Assembly (NCBI GenBank): GCA_963745405.1
Contig: CAVUWY010000002.1
Span: 2,788,121-2,852,120, forward strand
Direction of reading: 5' to 3'
Origin: C-114 sp963745405
Lineage (GTDB): Bacteria; Chloroflexota; Limnocylindria; Limnocylindrales; CSP1-4
Length of the DNA stretch: 64,000 nucleotides
A model generated the notes under the pieces. It was not told the origin of the DNA. It did no database searches and was given only the letters and a program-made list of their open reading frames with translations. This document shows, in pieces, positions 35,310 through 44,424 of the stretch; the stretch's first letter is position 1; each line of letters starts with the position of its first letter. The position numbers and the translations under genes are program-made.

Positions 35310-35870
35310 ATGACTCGATACCTCGTCCTCCTGCGCGGCATCAACGTCGGCGGCCGGAACAAGGTGCCGATGGCGGCGCTGCGCGCGCTCCTCGAGTCGC
35401 ATGGCCACACGAGGGTCTCCAGCTATATCGCCAGCGGCAACGTGATCCTGAGCTCCGATCGATCGGCATCGACGATCAAACGCGAGATCGAGGAAGCGCT
35501 TCCGACGACCTTCGATCTCGACAGCAAGCTGGTCGCGGTCCTCGTCCTGACGCGCGCTCAGCTCCGGGCCGTCGTCCGGGATCGGCCGAAGGGCTTCGGC
35601 GACAGGCCGGACATGTACAACAGCGACGCGGTCTTCCTCATCGGGATCGAGGAAGCGACAGCGATGAAGGTCTTCGACCCGCGACCCGGCGTCGACGCCA
35701 TCTGGCCGGGCACGGGCGTGATCTACTCGCAGCGGCTGACGGCGCAGCGGACGAAGAGCCGTCTCGGCAAGGTCATGGGTACCCCCGCCTACAAGTCGAT
35801 GACGATCCGCAGCTGGGCGACGACGCTGGCGCTGCTCGAGCGGATGGATGCGCCCGCGGACGACGCCTGA
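35310..35870 (+). CDS. DUF1697 family protein
   Basis: A 186-residue protein of the DUF1697 family, whose members have no settled function. The hallmark N terminus LLRGINVGGRNKVPMAALR, the middle SYIASGNVI and the C-terminal TKSRLGKVMGTP with RSWATTLAL match the family. Length is typical (~180). ATG 35310 has no ribosome-binding site. It is the first gene after the RNA region and convergent with a VOC gene two bases away. Confidence 0.92.
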   Translation: MTRYLVLLRGINVGGRNKVPMAALRALLESHGHTRVSSYIASGNVILSSDRSASTIKREIEEALPTTFDLDSKLVAVLVLTRAQLRAVVRDRPKGFGDRPDMYNSDAVFLIGIEEATAMKVFDPRPGVDAIWPGTGVIYSQRLTAQRTKSRLGKVMGTPAYKSMTIRSWATTLALLERMDAPADDA

Positions 35871-35872
35871 CG

Positions 35873-36229
35873 CTACTCGCTCGGCTCGTAGACCCCGAGG
35901 ATGTTGCCCCATGGGTCGGCGAACTTGAACCGCCTCCCGCCCGGGTACTCGTTCAACGCCACGACGATCCGGCCGCCGGCCGCCAGGACGCTCGCTAACG
36001 TGGCGTCGGCATCGTCGGTTCGCGCCAACGCCACCACGCCGTCACCCCGCCCCGATGCGGGGACCGGGTTCAGTCCGCCGAACTCCTGGCCGGGTCGCGC
36101 CGGGTCCTGGATCCCGGCGTAGTCGGGGCCGTAGTCGTTGAAGGTCCAGCCGAGCGCCCTGGCGTAGAAGGCCTTTGCCTGCTCGAGGTCGTCGACGGCG
36201 AATTCGACGTAATCGATCACGTGAGCCAT
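35873..36229 (-). CDS. VOC family protein (glyoxalase/bleomycin-resistance fold)
   Basis: A 118-residue single VOC module. VIDYVEFAVDDLEQAKAFYARALGW at the start and FADPWGNILGVYEP at the end are family signatures; a metal-ligand Glu is expected in the last strand. Substrate is unknown. The start ATG 36229 has TACCCT on the minus strand (36236-36241) six bases upstream, so it is probably leaderless. Confidence 0.9.
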   Translation of the reverse strand: MAHVIDYVEFAVDDLEQAKAFYARALGWTFNDYGPDYAGIQDPARPGQEFGGLNPVPASGRGDGVVALARTDDADATLASVLAAGGRIVVALNEYPGGRRFKFADPWGNILGVYEPSE

Positions 36230-36235
36230 GCTCGA

Positions 36236-36241
36236 AGGGTA
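36236..36241 (-). promoter_or_regulatory. -10 box of the VOC gene, leaderless-type start
   Basis: Minus-strand TACCCT followed by six bases and the ATG at 36229. No ribosome-binding site fits between them. Confidence 0.5.
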
Positions 36242-36310
36242 CCCGCCGCGCGCACCGAGCGGCGTCGCACGCCATCACTCCCCGGCCGTTTGCGAACGGT
36301 GTTTGACGGC

Positions 36311-36686
36311 CTACTCCTTCGGCGGCTCCCAAAGCTCGATCGGGTTGCCCTCCGGGTCGTGGACCCGGGCGAACCGGCCGATCGTGGGGTCGTTCCATTC
36401 ATCCTTGGTGATCACCTCGTCGCCGGCCTCGCGAAACGGGGCGAGGACCGCCTCGAGGTCGTCGACGCGCAGGTTGAGCATGTACTGCCTGTCGGCGGGG
36501 AAGTAGTCGCTGTCCGCCCGGAAGGGCGTAAGACGAGCGGTCCCGCCGTGACAGTCCACGACCATTCGTCGGGCGCGATGGTGTCGTCGGCGCTGCACCC
36601 TCCGCCGACCCCCAGGCGTTCGCGGTACCAGGCGGTGAGTGCACGGGATCGCGAGCCCGGAAGAACAGCCCGCCGATGCCTTTCAC
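36311..36686 (-). pseudogene. VOC family protein broken by frameshifts
   Basis: Three frames are needed to read one VOC protein: KGIGGLFFRARDP from GTG 36686, then ALTAWYRERLGV up to about 36528, then FRADSDYFPADRQYMLNLRV to the stop, ending in HDPEGNPIELWEPP. The breaks are near 36650 and 36528. The ribosome-binding site AAGGAGG and an ATG upstream of 36686 would fit only with one more single-base change. It may be a decayed gene or the product of sequence errors; several other genes in this region have the same problem. Confidence 0.8.
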
Positions 36687-36746
36687 GTGCCCATCGAGAC
36701 TCCTCCTTGACCGGTCGGTCTGGCGGCCGGATGTCCAGCCGCTTGG

Positions 36747-37703
36747 TCACTCGAGCAGGTAGCGCCCGACCTCGTTGATCAGCGGCTCCCCCGACGCGAA
36801 CCGGCGGACCTGGTCGCCGGCAAGCTCGAACGCCCGGATCGTCGAAGCCGGCGAGTCGCCGGCCATATGCGGCGTGATCAGGACATCGGGCAGCTCCCAC
36901 AACGGATGATCCGGCGGGAGCGGCTCCGGATCGGTAACGTCGAGGGCAGCCCGGATCCGACCGGCCTTGAGCTCCTCGAGCATCGCGACGGTGTCGATCG
37001 TCCGGCCGCGACCTGCGTTCACGAGGAGCGCGCCGTCCGGCAGGAGGCCAAGCCGTCGGGCGTCGAGCAGGCCCGTGGTCTCCGTGGTCAGCGGCAAGAT
37101 GTTGACGAGGATCTCGGCGTCGGGGAGGACGTCGTCGAGGTCGGCCAGGCCGCGCACGCCGTCGCGTGCGGTACGAGCCACTCCGATCACCTCGACGCCG
37201 AACGGGCGCAGCCTGTCCGCGATCGCCGTCCCGATCGAGCCGTAGCCGAGGATCACGACGTGGCGGCCCGACAGCTCGGGTGGCTCGACCGCCTCCCACG
37301 CGCGTCGCGCCTGCGCGTCGCGCGACTCCACGAGGCCTCGCTGCATCGCAAGGATCGCGCCGATCACCCACTCCGCGAGCGGGGCGTCGTAGACCCCGCG
37401 GGCGTTGCAGACGATGACGTGCTCGGGCACCCGACCGATGAGCCAGTCGACGCCGGCGCTCGTCGTCTGGATGACGCGCAGCCGCCCCCCTCCCCCGTCG
37501 AGGACCTCGAGCACGGCGCTGCGAGCCCGGTCGCCCGGCACGATGAGGTCGGCCTCGCCGAGATCCGGCATGGGTGCTGGCTCGGGTGGGACGAGCAGGA
37601 CCTCGACGTTCGCCGGCAACTCGCCCATGTGGACGAGCTCCGCGACGTCCGGCAGGCACACGACCACGGCCCGGTCCGAACGGCCTCGCTCAGGCATGCG
37701 CAT
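36747..37703 (-). CDS. D-2-hydroxyacid dehydrogenase family protein
   Basis: A 318-residue NAD-dependent dehydrogenase of the phosphoglycerate/formate dehydrogenase family. The Rossmann motif is VVILGYGSIGTAIA (about residue 150), the catalytic Arg lies in VNAGRGR, Glu in DVTDPEPLP and His in ITPHMAGD. Substrate is not predictable. ATG 37703 is preferred to the in-frame TTG 37718. It is divergent from the nuclease-like gene at 37812. Confidence 0.92.
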   Translation of the reverse strand: MRMPERGRSDRAVVVCLPDVAELVHMGELPANVEVLLVPPEPAPMPDLGEADLIVPGDRARSAVLEVLDGGGGRLRVIQTTSAGVDWLIGRVPEHVIVCNARGVYDAPLAEWVIGAILAMQRGLVESRDAQARRAWEAVEPPELSGRHVVILGYGSIGTAIADRLRPFGVEVIGVARTARDGVRGLADLDDVLPDAEILVNILPLTTETTGLLDARRLGLLPDGALLVNAGRGRTIDTVAMLEELKAGRIRAALDVTDPEPLPPDHPLWELPDVLITPHMAGDSPASTIRAFELAGDQVRRFASGEPLINEVGRYLLE

Positions 37704-37799
37704 GGATCTGGAGGACAACCCCCGATCGAAGCGACGGCTCGACCGTTTCAGCCAGCAACCTGAGCATCGCGACGATTCTACGGGCCGGCCACCCGCCTA

Positions 37800-37805
37800 T
37801 ATCCT
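37800..37805 (+). promoter_or_regulatory. -10 box of the gene at 37812, leaderless-type start
   Basis: TATCCT followed by six bases and GTG 37812, the same spacing as at hflX. Confidence 0.55.
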
Positions 37806-37811
37806 TCGAGC

Positions 37812-38768
37812 GTGATCGAGCCGCCGACACGCGCAGAGCTCGAAGACGCGTTCTGCTGGGACGCCAGTGACCTGGTACCGCGGCGCCCGGCGATGACTGC
37901 GTTCCGGCAGTGGAGCCGGCTCCACCAAGCGCGGTGGCGGGAGCGCGAGGGTCACCCGATCGGATCCCAGCCGTACGCGCCGCGTCCGGGCGTCGATCCG
38001 AGGCCGGTCGGGAACCGGGTGCCCCTGGAATACGGCCGTGACAGCGGGGCGAACTTCGTGACGACGGCCGCGCTCGAGGCGGTCCGGGCCCGGATTGCGA
38101 TCGTCGAACGCGAGCAGAGCATCGACCACCAGGGCCTGTGGGCGGACCTGCTCTCCTCCGAGGCGCTCGCGTTCAACCTGTTCGGCAGTCTCGGCGCCGA
38201 CCCCGCGCGGGCCGACGGCCTCGTCCACGCCTGGTTCGCCGACGCGCCGGGCCGCGTTGTTGCCGTCCGGTTTCTCCACTCGCCCGGGCGCCTCGACGCG
38301 CAGTGGCTCAACAGCCTGCGGCAATTCGACACGGCCTTCGTGCTCTCGCGGGAAGACGGCTCGCACGGCATCGTGGCCGTCGACGTCACCTACCACGAGC
38401 GCCTGAAGGCGGAAACGCCGAAACCAGAGAACCTCTGGCGCAACCACGAGGTACACGAGAGATCGGCCGCGTTCCGGCCCGAGGCATTCGAGCGGGTGAA
38501 GGGCCGCAGCGACCTGTGGTCGCCGTGGCTCGAGCATCTCCTGCTGCTGTCGATGCTCCAGCATCCGGGCGGCGCGTGGACATGGGGCAGGTACGTGATC
38601 GTCCATGCGGCCGACAACGTCGAGATGGCCGACCGCTCCGTTCGATACCGCGGACTGCTCGCGGACGCGACGACGTTCAGGTCGACCACGCTCGAGGAGG
38701 TTCTCGAGACCGGCGCCCTCCCCTCCCCCGCGGTTCGATCCCTCCGGGATCGTTACCTCCTGCGGTAG
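37812..38768 (+). CDS. Putative PGN_0703-like restriction endonuclease-fold protein
   Basis: A 318-residue soluble protein. The segment SSEALAFNLFGSLG (about residue 117) and the later FDTAFVL with GIVAVDVTYHERLK resemble the PGN_0703-like family, a PD-(D/E)XK nuclease-fold group; the usual acidic-x-Lys signature is altered (VTYHE), so activity is doubtful. No methyltransferase or specificity gene is adjacent, so it is not an obvious restriction-modification system. It probably has a leaderless mRNA from TATCCT. Assignment is from memory of the family pattern and is moderate. Confidence 0.6.
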   Translation: MIEPPTRAELEDAFCWDASDLVPRRPAMTAFRQWSRLHQARWREREGHPIGSQPYAPRPGVDPRPVGNRVPLEYGRDSGANFVTTAALEAVRARIAIVEREQSIDHQGLWADLLSSEALAFNLFGSLGADPARADGLVHAWFADAPGRVVAVRFLHSPGRLDAQWLNSLRQFDTAFVLSREDGSHGIVAVDVTYHERLKAETPKPENLWRNHEVHERSAAFRPEAFERVKGRSDLWSPWLEHLLLLSMLQHPGGAWTWGRYVIVHAADNVEMADRSVRYRGLLADATTFRSTTLEEVLETGALPSPAVRSLRDRYLLR

Positions 38769-38784
38769 TCACGCGCACTGAGTC

Positions 38785-40014
38785 GTGGGTCAGCACCTGA
38801 AGGTCACGGCCGAGGCGGCGCGTCGGTTCCTCATGGCCCGGCACTTCCTCGTGCCCGCCCGGTCGCTCGTGGGGCTCGACGGCGTGCTCGAGGTCTTCCG
38901 GAGGCTCGGGTCGATCCAGTTCGACCCCATCGCCGTCGCCGGCCGAAACCACGACCTCGTGCTGCACGCGCGTGTCGCCGGCTACGAGCCGGCCTGGTGC
39001 GACGAGCTGTACGAACGCCAAGAGATCTTCGAGACCACCAACAAGGCGCTGTCGTTCATCCCGATGAGCGAGGTTCCCTGGTTCCGATCGAGCTCGGGCC
39101 GGAAGGGGAGACGATTCCACGCCGCTGCCCTCACCGACAACGCTGCGGTGGCCGAGCGCGTGCTCGAGCGGATCCGCGCCGATGGACCGCTGTCATCGGG
39201 CGATTTCGAGGGCGAGGCCAGTCCGACGAAGAACTGGTTCGGGATGCCGGAGAACGCCGTGCGCGCGGTGCTCGAGGCGTACACGGTCGCCGGCGTGATC
39301 GGCCTCGCACGACGCGAGAACAATGTCCGCTACTACGACCTCGTGGAGCGCCTGCTTCCCGCCGAGGTGCTCGCCCACGAGGTGCCGCTGCGCGACCAGC
39401 TCCGGCACAAGCTCCTCTCCCGCTACCGCGCGCACGGCCTGCTCGCGGCCGGTGGCGCCGGCGGCACGTTCGCCCGCATCGCCGACCCGCCGGAGCGCAG
39501 GGCGCTGCACAAGGAGTTGGTCGAGCTCGGCGCGCTTTTGCCTGTCGACGTCGAGGGTCTACGCGGTCCTCGCTTCGTCGTCGCCGAGGAGCTCCAACTG
39601 CTCGAGTCGCTCCTGGGATTGCTTCCGGGGTCGACGCCTTGCGTCGCGTTCATCGCCCCGTTCGACTCGCTGCTCTGGGACACAGCGCTTCTCGAGCGGC
39701 TGTTCGGCTTCGAGTACACATGGGAGGGCTTCTTCCCGCCGGCGAAGCGCCGGTGGGGCTACTACGTGCTCCCGATCGTCTTCGGCGACCGCTTCGTCGG
39801 CCGGATCGAACCGCGGATCGACCGGGACCAGGCGCGTGTGGAAGTGCTCGACGTCTGGTGGCAGGACGGTTTCGCGCCGGCCGACGCCCACGGGTTCGTC
39901 GACGCGATGCGGGACGCCCTCCGCGCGTACCTGCGCTTCGCGCGCGCCGGTGATATCGAGTGGGCGGCCCACCTGAATCGCGAACGGCGGCTCTTCCGCA
40001 TCACCGGCTGCTGA
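38785..40014 (+). CDS. Winged-helix DNA glycosylase, YcaQ/AlkZ family
   Basis: A 409-residue member of the HTH_42/YcaQ family, which removes interstrand crosslinks and bulky alkyl adducts. The catalytic QxD motif is visible as SIQFDPIAVAGRNHDLVL (about residue 43), as in E. coli YcaQ rather than the QxQ of Streptomyces AlkZ. The C-terminal half has FIAPFDSLLWD, FGFEYTWE and KRRWGYYVLPI, all family signatures. GTG 38785 is 16 bases after the previous stop, so the two may be cotranscribed, a hint that the neighbour also acts on DNA. Confidence 0.88.
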   Translation: MGQHLKVTAEAARRFLMARHFLVPARSLVGLDGVLEVFRRLGSIQFDPIAVAGRNHDLVLHARVAGYEPAWCDELYERQEIFETTNKALSFIPMSEVPWFRSSSGRKGRRFHAAALTDNAAVAERVLERIRADGPLSSGDFEGEASPTKNWFGMPENAVRAVLEAYTVAGVIGLARRENNVRYYDLVERLLPAEVLAHEVPLRDQLRHKLLSRYRAHGLLAAGGAGGTFARIADPPERRALHKELVELGALLPVDVEGLRGPRFVVAEELQLLESLLGLLPGSTPCVAFIAPFDSLLWDTALLERLFGFEYTWEGFFPPAKRRWGYYVLPIVFGDRFVGRIEPRIDRDQARVEVLDVWWQDGFAPADAHGFVDAMRDALRAYLRFARAGDIEWAAHLNRERRLFRITGC

Positions 40015-40044
40015 CGACGCACGGCGGCCGCGCCGAGGACGCCG

Positions 40045-40596
40045 TCAGCGGGCGATCGCCGCCGGGTCATCCCGCCGGAGGAGGATGCCGAGGTAGGCCT
40101 TCCACGGCCCGACATCGGCGTCGTACGAGCCGGCCATCGCGGCGAAGATCTGCGACACGTGGTTGAGATCGTGGACCGCCCAGGTGGCGAGCAGCTCGTG
40201 GAGCGTCACCTCCCCGAGTTCCGGATGGAGGCCACGCCGATCGAGATCCTCGTCGTGGGCGACCAGCTCGACGAGGCGAGCGAGGGAGAGCGCCCGTAGT
40301 TCCGCGAACCGGGTCACGAGCCGGTCCAGCGGCACGTCCACGTCGCGCTCGACATGGGCGAACCGATCGAATGGGTCGAAAGGCTGCGAAGTTCCGACGT
40401 CGAGTATCCGCTCGGCGCGCGGGATCCAGTCGTCGAGCTCGGCCGAGATCAGGTGGCCGACGACGTCGCGCGGACGCCAGCCATCCGCGACGTCCGGCGT
40501 CGTCGTCCACACCTCGGGCACGCCGACGAGTAGCGCCGAGATCACGGTCGGGGTGCGGTGCAGGAGGTCGAGGGTATCGGCGAGGTATCCAGGCAT
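40045..40596 (-). CDS. DinB-like protein
   Basis: A 183-residue four-helix-bundle protein of the DinB superfamily. The metal-binding His residues appear in DVVGHLISAE near residue 50 and in ATWAVHDLNHVSQI near residue 145. Members are often thiol-dependent transferases or of unknown role. ATG 40596 follows GGGAGG. It lies 11 bases downstream of a second DinB-like gene on the same strand. Confidence 0.85.
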   Translation of the reverse strand: MPGYLADTLDLLHRTPTVISALLVGVPEVWTTTPDVADGWRPRDVVGHLISAELDDWIPRAERILDVGTSQPFDPFDRFAHVERDVDVPLDRLVTRFAELRALSLARLVELVAHDEDLDRRGLHPELGEVTLHELLATWAVHDLNHVSQIFAAMAGSYDADVGPWKAYLGILLRRDDPAAIAR

Positions 40597-40607
40597 CGCG
40601 GGCCTCC

Positions 40608-41087
40608 CTACGAGGCGGTGTCGTCGAGCCAGGCTCGAACCGCCGCCATGTGCCCGTCGTGGAGATGGCCGGTGAAGTCGTCCTCGACGAGGGGCTCGCC
40701 GATCCACGGCACCTCGAGGGACAGCTTCTCCGCCGGAAGGGACTCGAGGACCTCGACGAGGCGGTCGTACGAAGTGTCGTAGTCCGCCACCAACTGCTCC
40801 GGGGAGCGGTCGGCGTGCTGCTCGCGGATCCAGTCGTTGATCAGATCGTCATCGTCGAGGGCCGCCGGCCACGGCGCCGCCGGCTCGGGCTCGTCGCGGG
40901 CGAGGGCGCCGAGCCGGCCGATCGTGCGGTTCCGCCAGCCGGCGAGGTGACCGGCCATGTCGCCGAAGCTCCAGGCGCCCATCGGTCCCGGCTCGGCGTA
41001 GCGCGCCGGACCCACCTCGGCGGCAAGGCGTCGCCAGAACTCCTGGTCGGCCCGGATGGCGTCGGTCTGTGCGGCTCGCGTGCGCAT
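40608..41087 (-). CDS. DinB-superfamily protein, second copy
   Basis: A 159-residue DinB/maleylpyruvate-isomerase-like protein. WSFGDMAGHLAGWRNR near residue 40 and TGHLHDGHMAAVRAWL at the end hold the likely metal-binding His residues. ATG 41087 follows GGGAGGGAT. It is probably cotranscribed with the shorter-spaced DinB gene downstream; the two share the fold but little sequence, so they are not a recent duplication. Confidence 0.82.
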   Translation of the reverse strand: MRTRAAQTDAIRADQEFWRRLAAEVGPARYAEPGPMGAWSFGDMAGHLAGWRNRTIGRLGALARDEPEPAAPWPAALDDDDLINDWIREQHADRSPEQLVADYDTSYDRLVEVLESLPAEKLSLEVPWIGEPLVEDDFTGHLHDGHMAAVRAWLDDTAS

Positions 41088-41110
41088 GGATCCCTCCCTG
41101 GTTCGTGGCG

Positions 41111-42526
41111 TCAGTCGGCCGCCCCGTCGTCCTGGTCCGGTGCCACGTTCGGGTTCACGTGGAAGACATTGTCGGGGTCCCACTCGCGCTTGAGCGTGGC
41201 GAGGCGGGCGAGCTTCGTCTCGCCGTAGATGCGGCGCGATGCCGCAGGGCCGACGTCGGAGTTCCCGTTCGCGTAGGCGCCGAGGGTCCGGTCGGGTTCG
41301 AGGACCGCGATCGCCCGGCGGCACCAGTCCATATTCGCGTCGTCGTCGGCCTGGTGGGTCCAGTCCGAGTCGGCGCTCAGGTCGAACGCGGCCTCTCGAC
41401 CGGTGTACGCCGTCGCCTCCTCGGACACCCTGCCGATAGCCCCGCCGAGCGCCGTCGCCGTGACGCTGGAGAGGCCCGGTGCCGCCGCGACGAGCTCGAC
41501 GAGCTCCTCGAGCGCCTGCGCTCGGATGTCGTTGCCGAAGTGGCTCGTGATGAACGAACGGCTGCCCCAGGCGAACACGAGGTCGTGGGACGTCTGGACC
41601 TCGAGATAGGGCTGGCTGCCGATCGTCGCGGTGAGCGGCTTCGGGCCGGCGCGCAGGCCCGCGGTGTCCCGCTCGGCATCGTCCGCCGCGCCGCTGTGGT
41701 TCCAGGCCAGGTAGACGATCGGCTTGCCGACCACGTCGTCGGCGTAGCCCTCGTCCGGGCCCGCCCGGGTGATCCCGAAGATCATGGCCAGGGCATCCGG
41801 GGCGCGCGGGGCGAACTCACGGAACCTGCTCCAGACCTCCTGTACCTGCGTCGCGGGAAAGGTGAGCACGCCCCGATGGAGGTCGGGCCCGAACGGCTGG
41901 AGCCGGAACTCGAACGCCGTCGCGATCCCGAAGTTCCAGCCGGCGCCGCGGAGGCCCCAGAACAGCTCGGGCTCCTCGGCGTCGGTCGCGCGGACGAGCC
42001 GGCCGTCCGCGGTGACGAGCTCGACCGCAGTCACGTTGTCGATCGTGAGCCCGAAGTGGCGCTGGAGTCGACCGACCCCTCCCCCGAGCGTCAGGCCGGC
42101 CACGCCGGTGTGGCCGATGACCCCGATCGGGCAAACGAGGCCACGCGCCTGGGCGGCCACGTCGAGCTCGCCGAGGAGCGCGCCACCGTTCGCCCGTGCG
42201 ACCCGCCTCCGCGAGTCGACCTCGACCCCGCGCATCGCGGACATGTCGACGAGGAGTCCGTCGTTCGCGCCTCCGAGCCCGGCGGCGCTGTGGCCGCCCG
42301 ATCGGACGGTGATCTCGAGGCCGTGCTCGCGTCCGAACGCGACCGCCGCGGCGACCTGCTCCGCCGTCGTCGGCCGGGCGATGACCGCGGGTCTTCGATC
42401 GTGGATCGCGTTCCACAGCCGGCGCGCATCGTCGTAGGTCGCGTCACCGGGCACGATGACCTCGGCGCAGGATCGACGCAGCTGCTCGACATGACGTGGT
42501 TGGACGTGGGCATTCATCTCGACCAT
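41111..42526 (-). CDS. FAD-binding oxidoreductase with BBE domain
   Basis: A 471-residue flavoprotein of the berberine-bridge/PCMH type. The PCMH FAD domain has RPTTAEQVAAAV, VRSGGHSAAG (the His that carries covalent FAD in this family) and GVAGLTLGGGVG; the C-terminal BBE segment reads YANGNSD...RLATLKREWDPDNVFHVNPN in pieces. The Cys used for bicovalent attachment does not stand at the expected place, so FAD is probably singly linked. Start ATG 42526 or ATG 42517. Substrate unknown. Confidence 0.9.
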   Translation of the reverse strand: MVEMNAHVQPRHVEQLRRSCAEVIVPGDATYDDARRLWNAIHDRRPAVIARPTTAEQVAAAVAFGREHGLEITVRSGGHSAAGLGGANDGLLVDMSAMRGVEVDSRRRVARANGGALLGELDVAAQARGLVCPIGVIGHTGVAGLTLGGGVGRLQRHFGLTIDNVTAVELVTADGRLVRATDAEEPELFWGLRGAGWNFGIATAFEFRLQPFGPDLHRGVLTFPATQVQEVWSRFREFAPRAPDALAMIFGITRAGPDEGYADDVVGKPIVYLAWNHSGAADDAERDTAGLRAGPKPLTATIGSQPYLEVQTSHDLVFAWGSRSFITSHFGNDIRAQALEELVELVAAAPGLSSVTATALGGAIGRVSEEATAYTGREAAFDLSADSDWTHQADDDANMDWCRRAIAVLEPDRTLGAYANGNSDVGPAASRRIYGETKLARLATLKREWDPDNVFHVNPNVAPDQDDGAAD

Positions 42527-42595
42527 CGCCAGATGTTCGCATGGTCGCCGGTCGCTGTTTCCGCGCCGACGGCGATCCACTCGAGCGGTCGGCGA

Positions 42596-43372
42596 TCAGT
42601 CGTCGGCGATCAGGGTCAACCTCCAGGGATCGCCCGACCGCGTCGGTGCGGTGAGGTGCGTCGGCCACCGCTCCGCGAGGATGGCCGCGAGAGCCTCCGG
42701 GTCGTCAGGATCCGCACCGGCGTCGAGGAGGTGGCGGGCGGCCTGGCCGCGGATCCGCTTGGCGACGACATCGCCGATACGCCCTCCCCCACCGGCCCGC
42801 TGATCGACCCGGAGGGAGACGATCCGATCGCCGAGCCCGCGGGGCATGCCCATCGCCTGGTAGCTCGGCGAGCGGAGGTCGAGGACGATCCCCTCGCGGC
42901 CCGCGGTCTCAGCCAGCAGGTCCGGGAGGACCGTCCGCCACATCGCCTCGAGACGGCCGATGCCAACGAGCCGCGCGCAGACGTGGAGTCGATACGGCGG
43001 GATGCGATCGACGGGCCGGAGGAGTCCCCACAGCGGAGACGCGACGACGATGGTGCGCTCGGCGCGCTCCGCCGCAGCCGCCGAGAAGGACCCGGCATCG
43101 AGCCCCTCGTGGAGCGGCCCGGAGTAGACGTCGAGCGTGGGCATCGCCGGCACCTCGCGCAGCCACGTGTTCCGGGCGACCTCGGACGCCTTCGATGGAC
43201 GGACGAGCAGCCGCACGAACGCGTCCGGCCGGGCGCTCGTCGCGATGAGGGCGTCGAGGATCTCGGTCCGGAGTCCGGTGAGCTCCGGGAACGACAGTCC
43301 CTCGAGGTCGACCCGACTGCCTCGGTCCGGTGGGGGCCGTTTCGTCTCGGACGGCGGCAGGATGATCAGCAC
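42596..43372 (-). CDS. yaaA: YaaA family peroxide-stress protein
   Basis: A 258-residue YaaA/DUF328 protein, which in E. coli limits free iron during peroxide stress. Hallmarks: LIILPPSETKRP at the N terminus, YSGPLHEGLDA and ASPLWGLLRPVDRIPPYRL in the middle. The GTG start at 43372 is 17 bases from the divergent ATG 43390, so their promoters overlap; a minus-strand TATTGG is near the start. It is not in an obvious operon. Confidence 0.9.
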   Translation of the reverse strand: MLIILPPSETKRPPPDRGSRVDLEGLSFPELTGLRTEILDALIATSARPDAFVRLLVRPSKASEVARNTWLREVPAMPTLDVYSGPLHEGLDAGSFSAAAAERAERTIVVASPLWGLLRPVDRIPPYRLHVCARLVGIGRLEAMWRTVLPDLLAETAGREGIVLDLRSPSYQAMGMPRGLGDRIVSLRVDQRAGGGGRIGDVVAKRIRGQAARHLLDAGADPDDPEALAAILAERWPTHLTAPTRSGDPWRLTLIADD

Positions 43373-43389
43373 GGTCCCAATATGAGGCC

Positions 43390-44355
43390 ATGAAGGCCGT
43401 CGTTCAGGACCGCTACGGGCCGCCGGACGTGCTCCGGATCGAGGAGGTCGAGCGACCGGTCCCGAAGGACGACGAGGTCCTCGTCCGGGTCCGGGCGAGC
43501 ACGGTGTCGCAGTCCGACACCCACATCCGCCGGGCGGACCCCATCCTGTGGCGGGTGATCGCCGGGCCCCGCCGGCCGAGATGGCGGAGCCTCGGGGTCG
43601 AGTTCGCTGGCGACGTCGAGGCGGTCGGTGCGACCGTGACCGACTTCAAGGTCGGCGACGCGGTCTTCGGTCAGCCGTCGGCCTGGATCGGTGCACACGC
43701 GGAGTACATCGCGACCAAGGCGCGCGGGCCGCTCGCGCTCAAACCGGCCGGGATGAGCTACGAGGAGGCGGCAGCGGTCTGCGATGGCGCGTCGCAGGCC
43801 CTCGCGGCGTTGCGCCTCGCCGACGCGCGAGCAGGTCGGCGGATCGTGATCTACGGCGCGTCCGGCTCGCTCGGCACGGCGGCGGTCCAGCTCGCCAAGC
43901 ACTTCGGAGCCCACGTCACGGCCGTCTGCGGCACGGGCCATCTCGAGCTCGTCCGGTCGCTCGGCGCGGACGACGTCATCGACTACCGCGTCGAGGACTT
44001 CACGAAGCGTGGCCCCTTGTACGACGCGATCGTCGACGCCGTCGGCAAGTACTCGTTCCGTCGGGGACGCGCCGCCCTCGCACCCGGCGGCATCTACGTG
44101 GCGACGGACACCGGACGATTCCTCGTCGAGACCTTCGCCTCGATCGCCCTGACCCGGTTCGTCGGCTCGCGGCGCGTGCGGATCGCGTCGGGCAAGCGGA
44201 ACAGGGAGGACGTCCTGTTCCTCAAGGGGCTCATCGAGGCGGGCGAGTTCCGCGCCGTCATCGATCGGCGCTACCCGATGAGCGAGGTCGGCGAGGCACA
44301 CCGCTACGTCGAATCGTGGCGCAAGGCCGGCAACGTGGTCCTGACGATCCCGTAG
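43390..44355 (+). CDS. NAD(P)-dependent zinc-free alcohol dehydrogenase / quinone reductase family
   Basis: A 321-residue medium-chain dehydrogenase/reductase. MKAVVQDRYGPPDVLRIEE, GVEFAGDVEAVG and the nucleotide loop IYGASGSLGTAAVQLAKHFGA are typical of the quinone oxidoreductase branch; structural zinc Cys residues are absent. Substrate unknown. Only 17 bases separate its ATG from the divergent yaaA start. Confidence 0.92.
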   Translation: MKAVVQDRYGPPDVLRIEEVERPVPKDDEVLVRVRASTVSQSDTHIRRADPILWRVIAGPRRPRWRSLGVEFAGDVEAVGATVTDFKVGDAVFGQPSAWIGAHAEYIATKARGPLALKPAGMSYEEAAAVCDGASQALAALRLADARAGRRIVIYGASGSLGTAAVQLAKHFGAHVTAVCGTGHLELVRSLGADDVIDYRVEDFTKRGPLYDAIVDAVGKYSFRRGRAALAPGGIYVATDTGRFLVETFASIALTRFVGSRRVRIASGKRNREDVLFLKGLIEAGEFRAVIDRRYPMSEVGEAHRYVESWRKAGNVVLTIP

Positions 44356-44412
44356 CGAGCGTCACCCCGCGCGACCGCGAGGCCGGCAGCACGTTCGCCG
44401 CTGCGAGCGGAC

Positions 44413-44418
44413 TACGAT
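44413..44418 (+). promoter_or_regulatory. -10 box of the small membrane protein gene
   Basis: TACGAT followed by six bases and ATG 44425, again the leaderless arrangement. Confidence 0.5.
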
Positions 44419-44424
44419 GAGCCG

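Noticed and set aside
36311..36686. Two overlapping short VOC genes
   Set aside because: Each frame carries only part of one VOC fold, in the right order; a single broken gene explains them.
37812..38768. Restriction-modification system
   Set aside because: No methyltransferase or specificity subunit is adjacent, and the catalytic signature looks degenerate.
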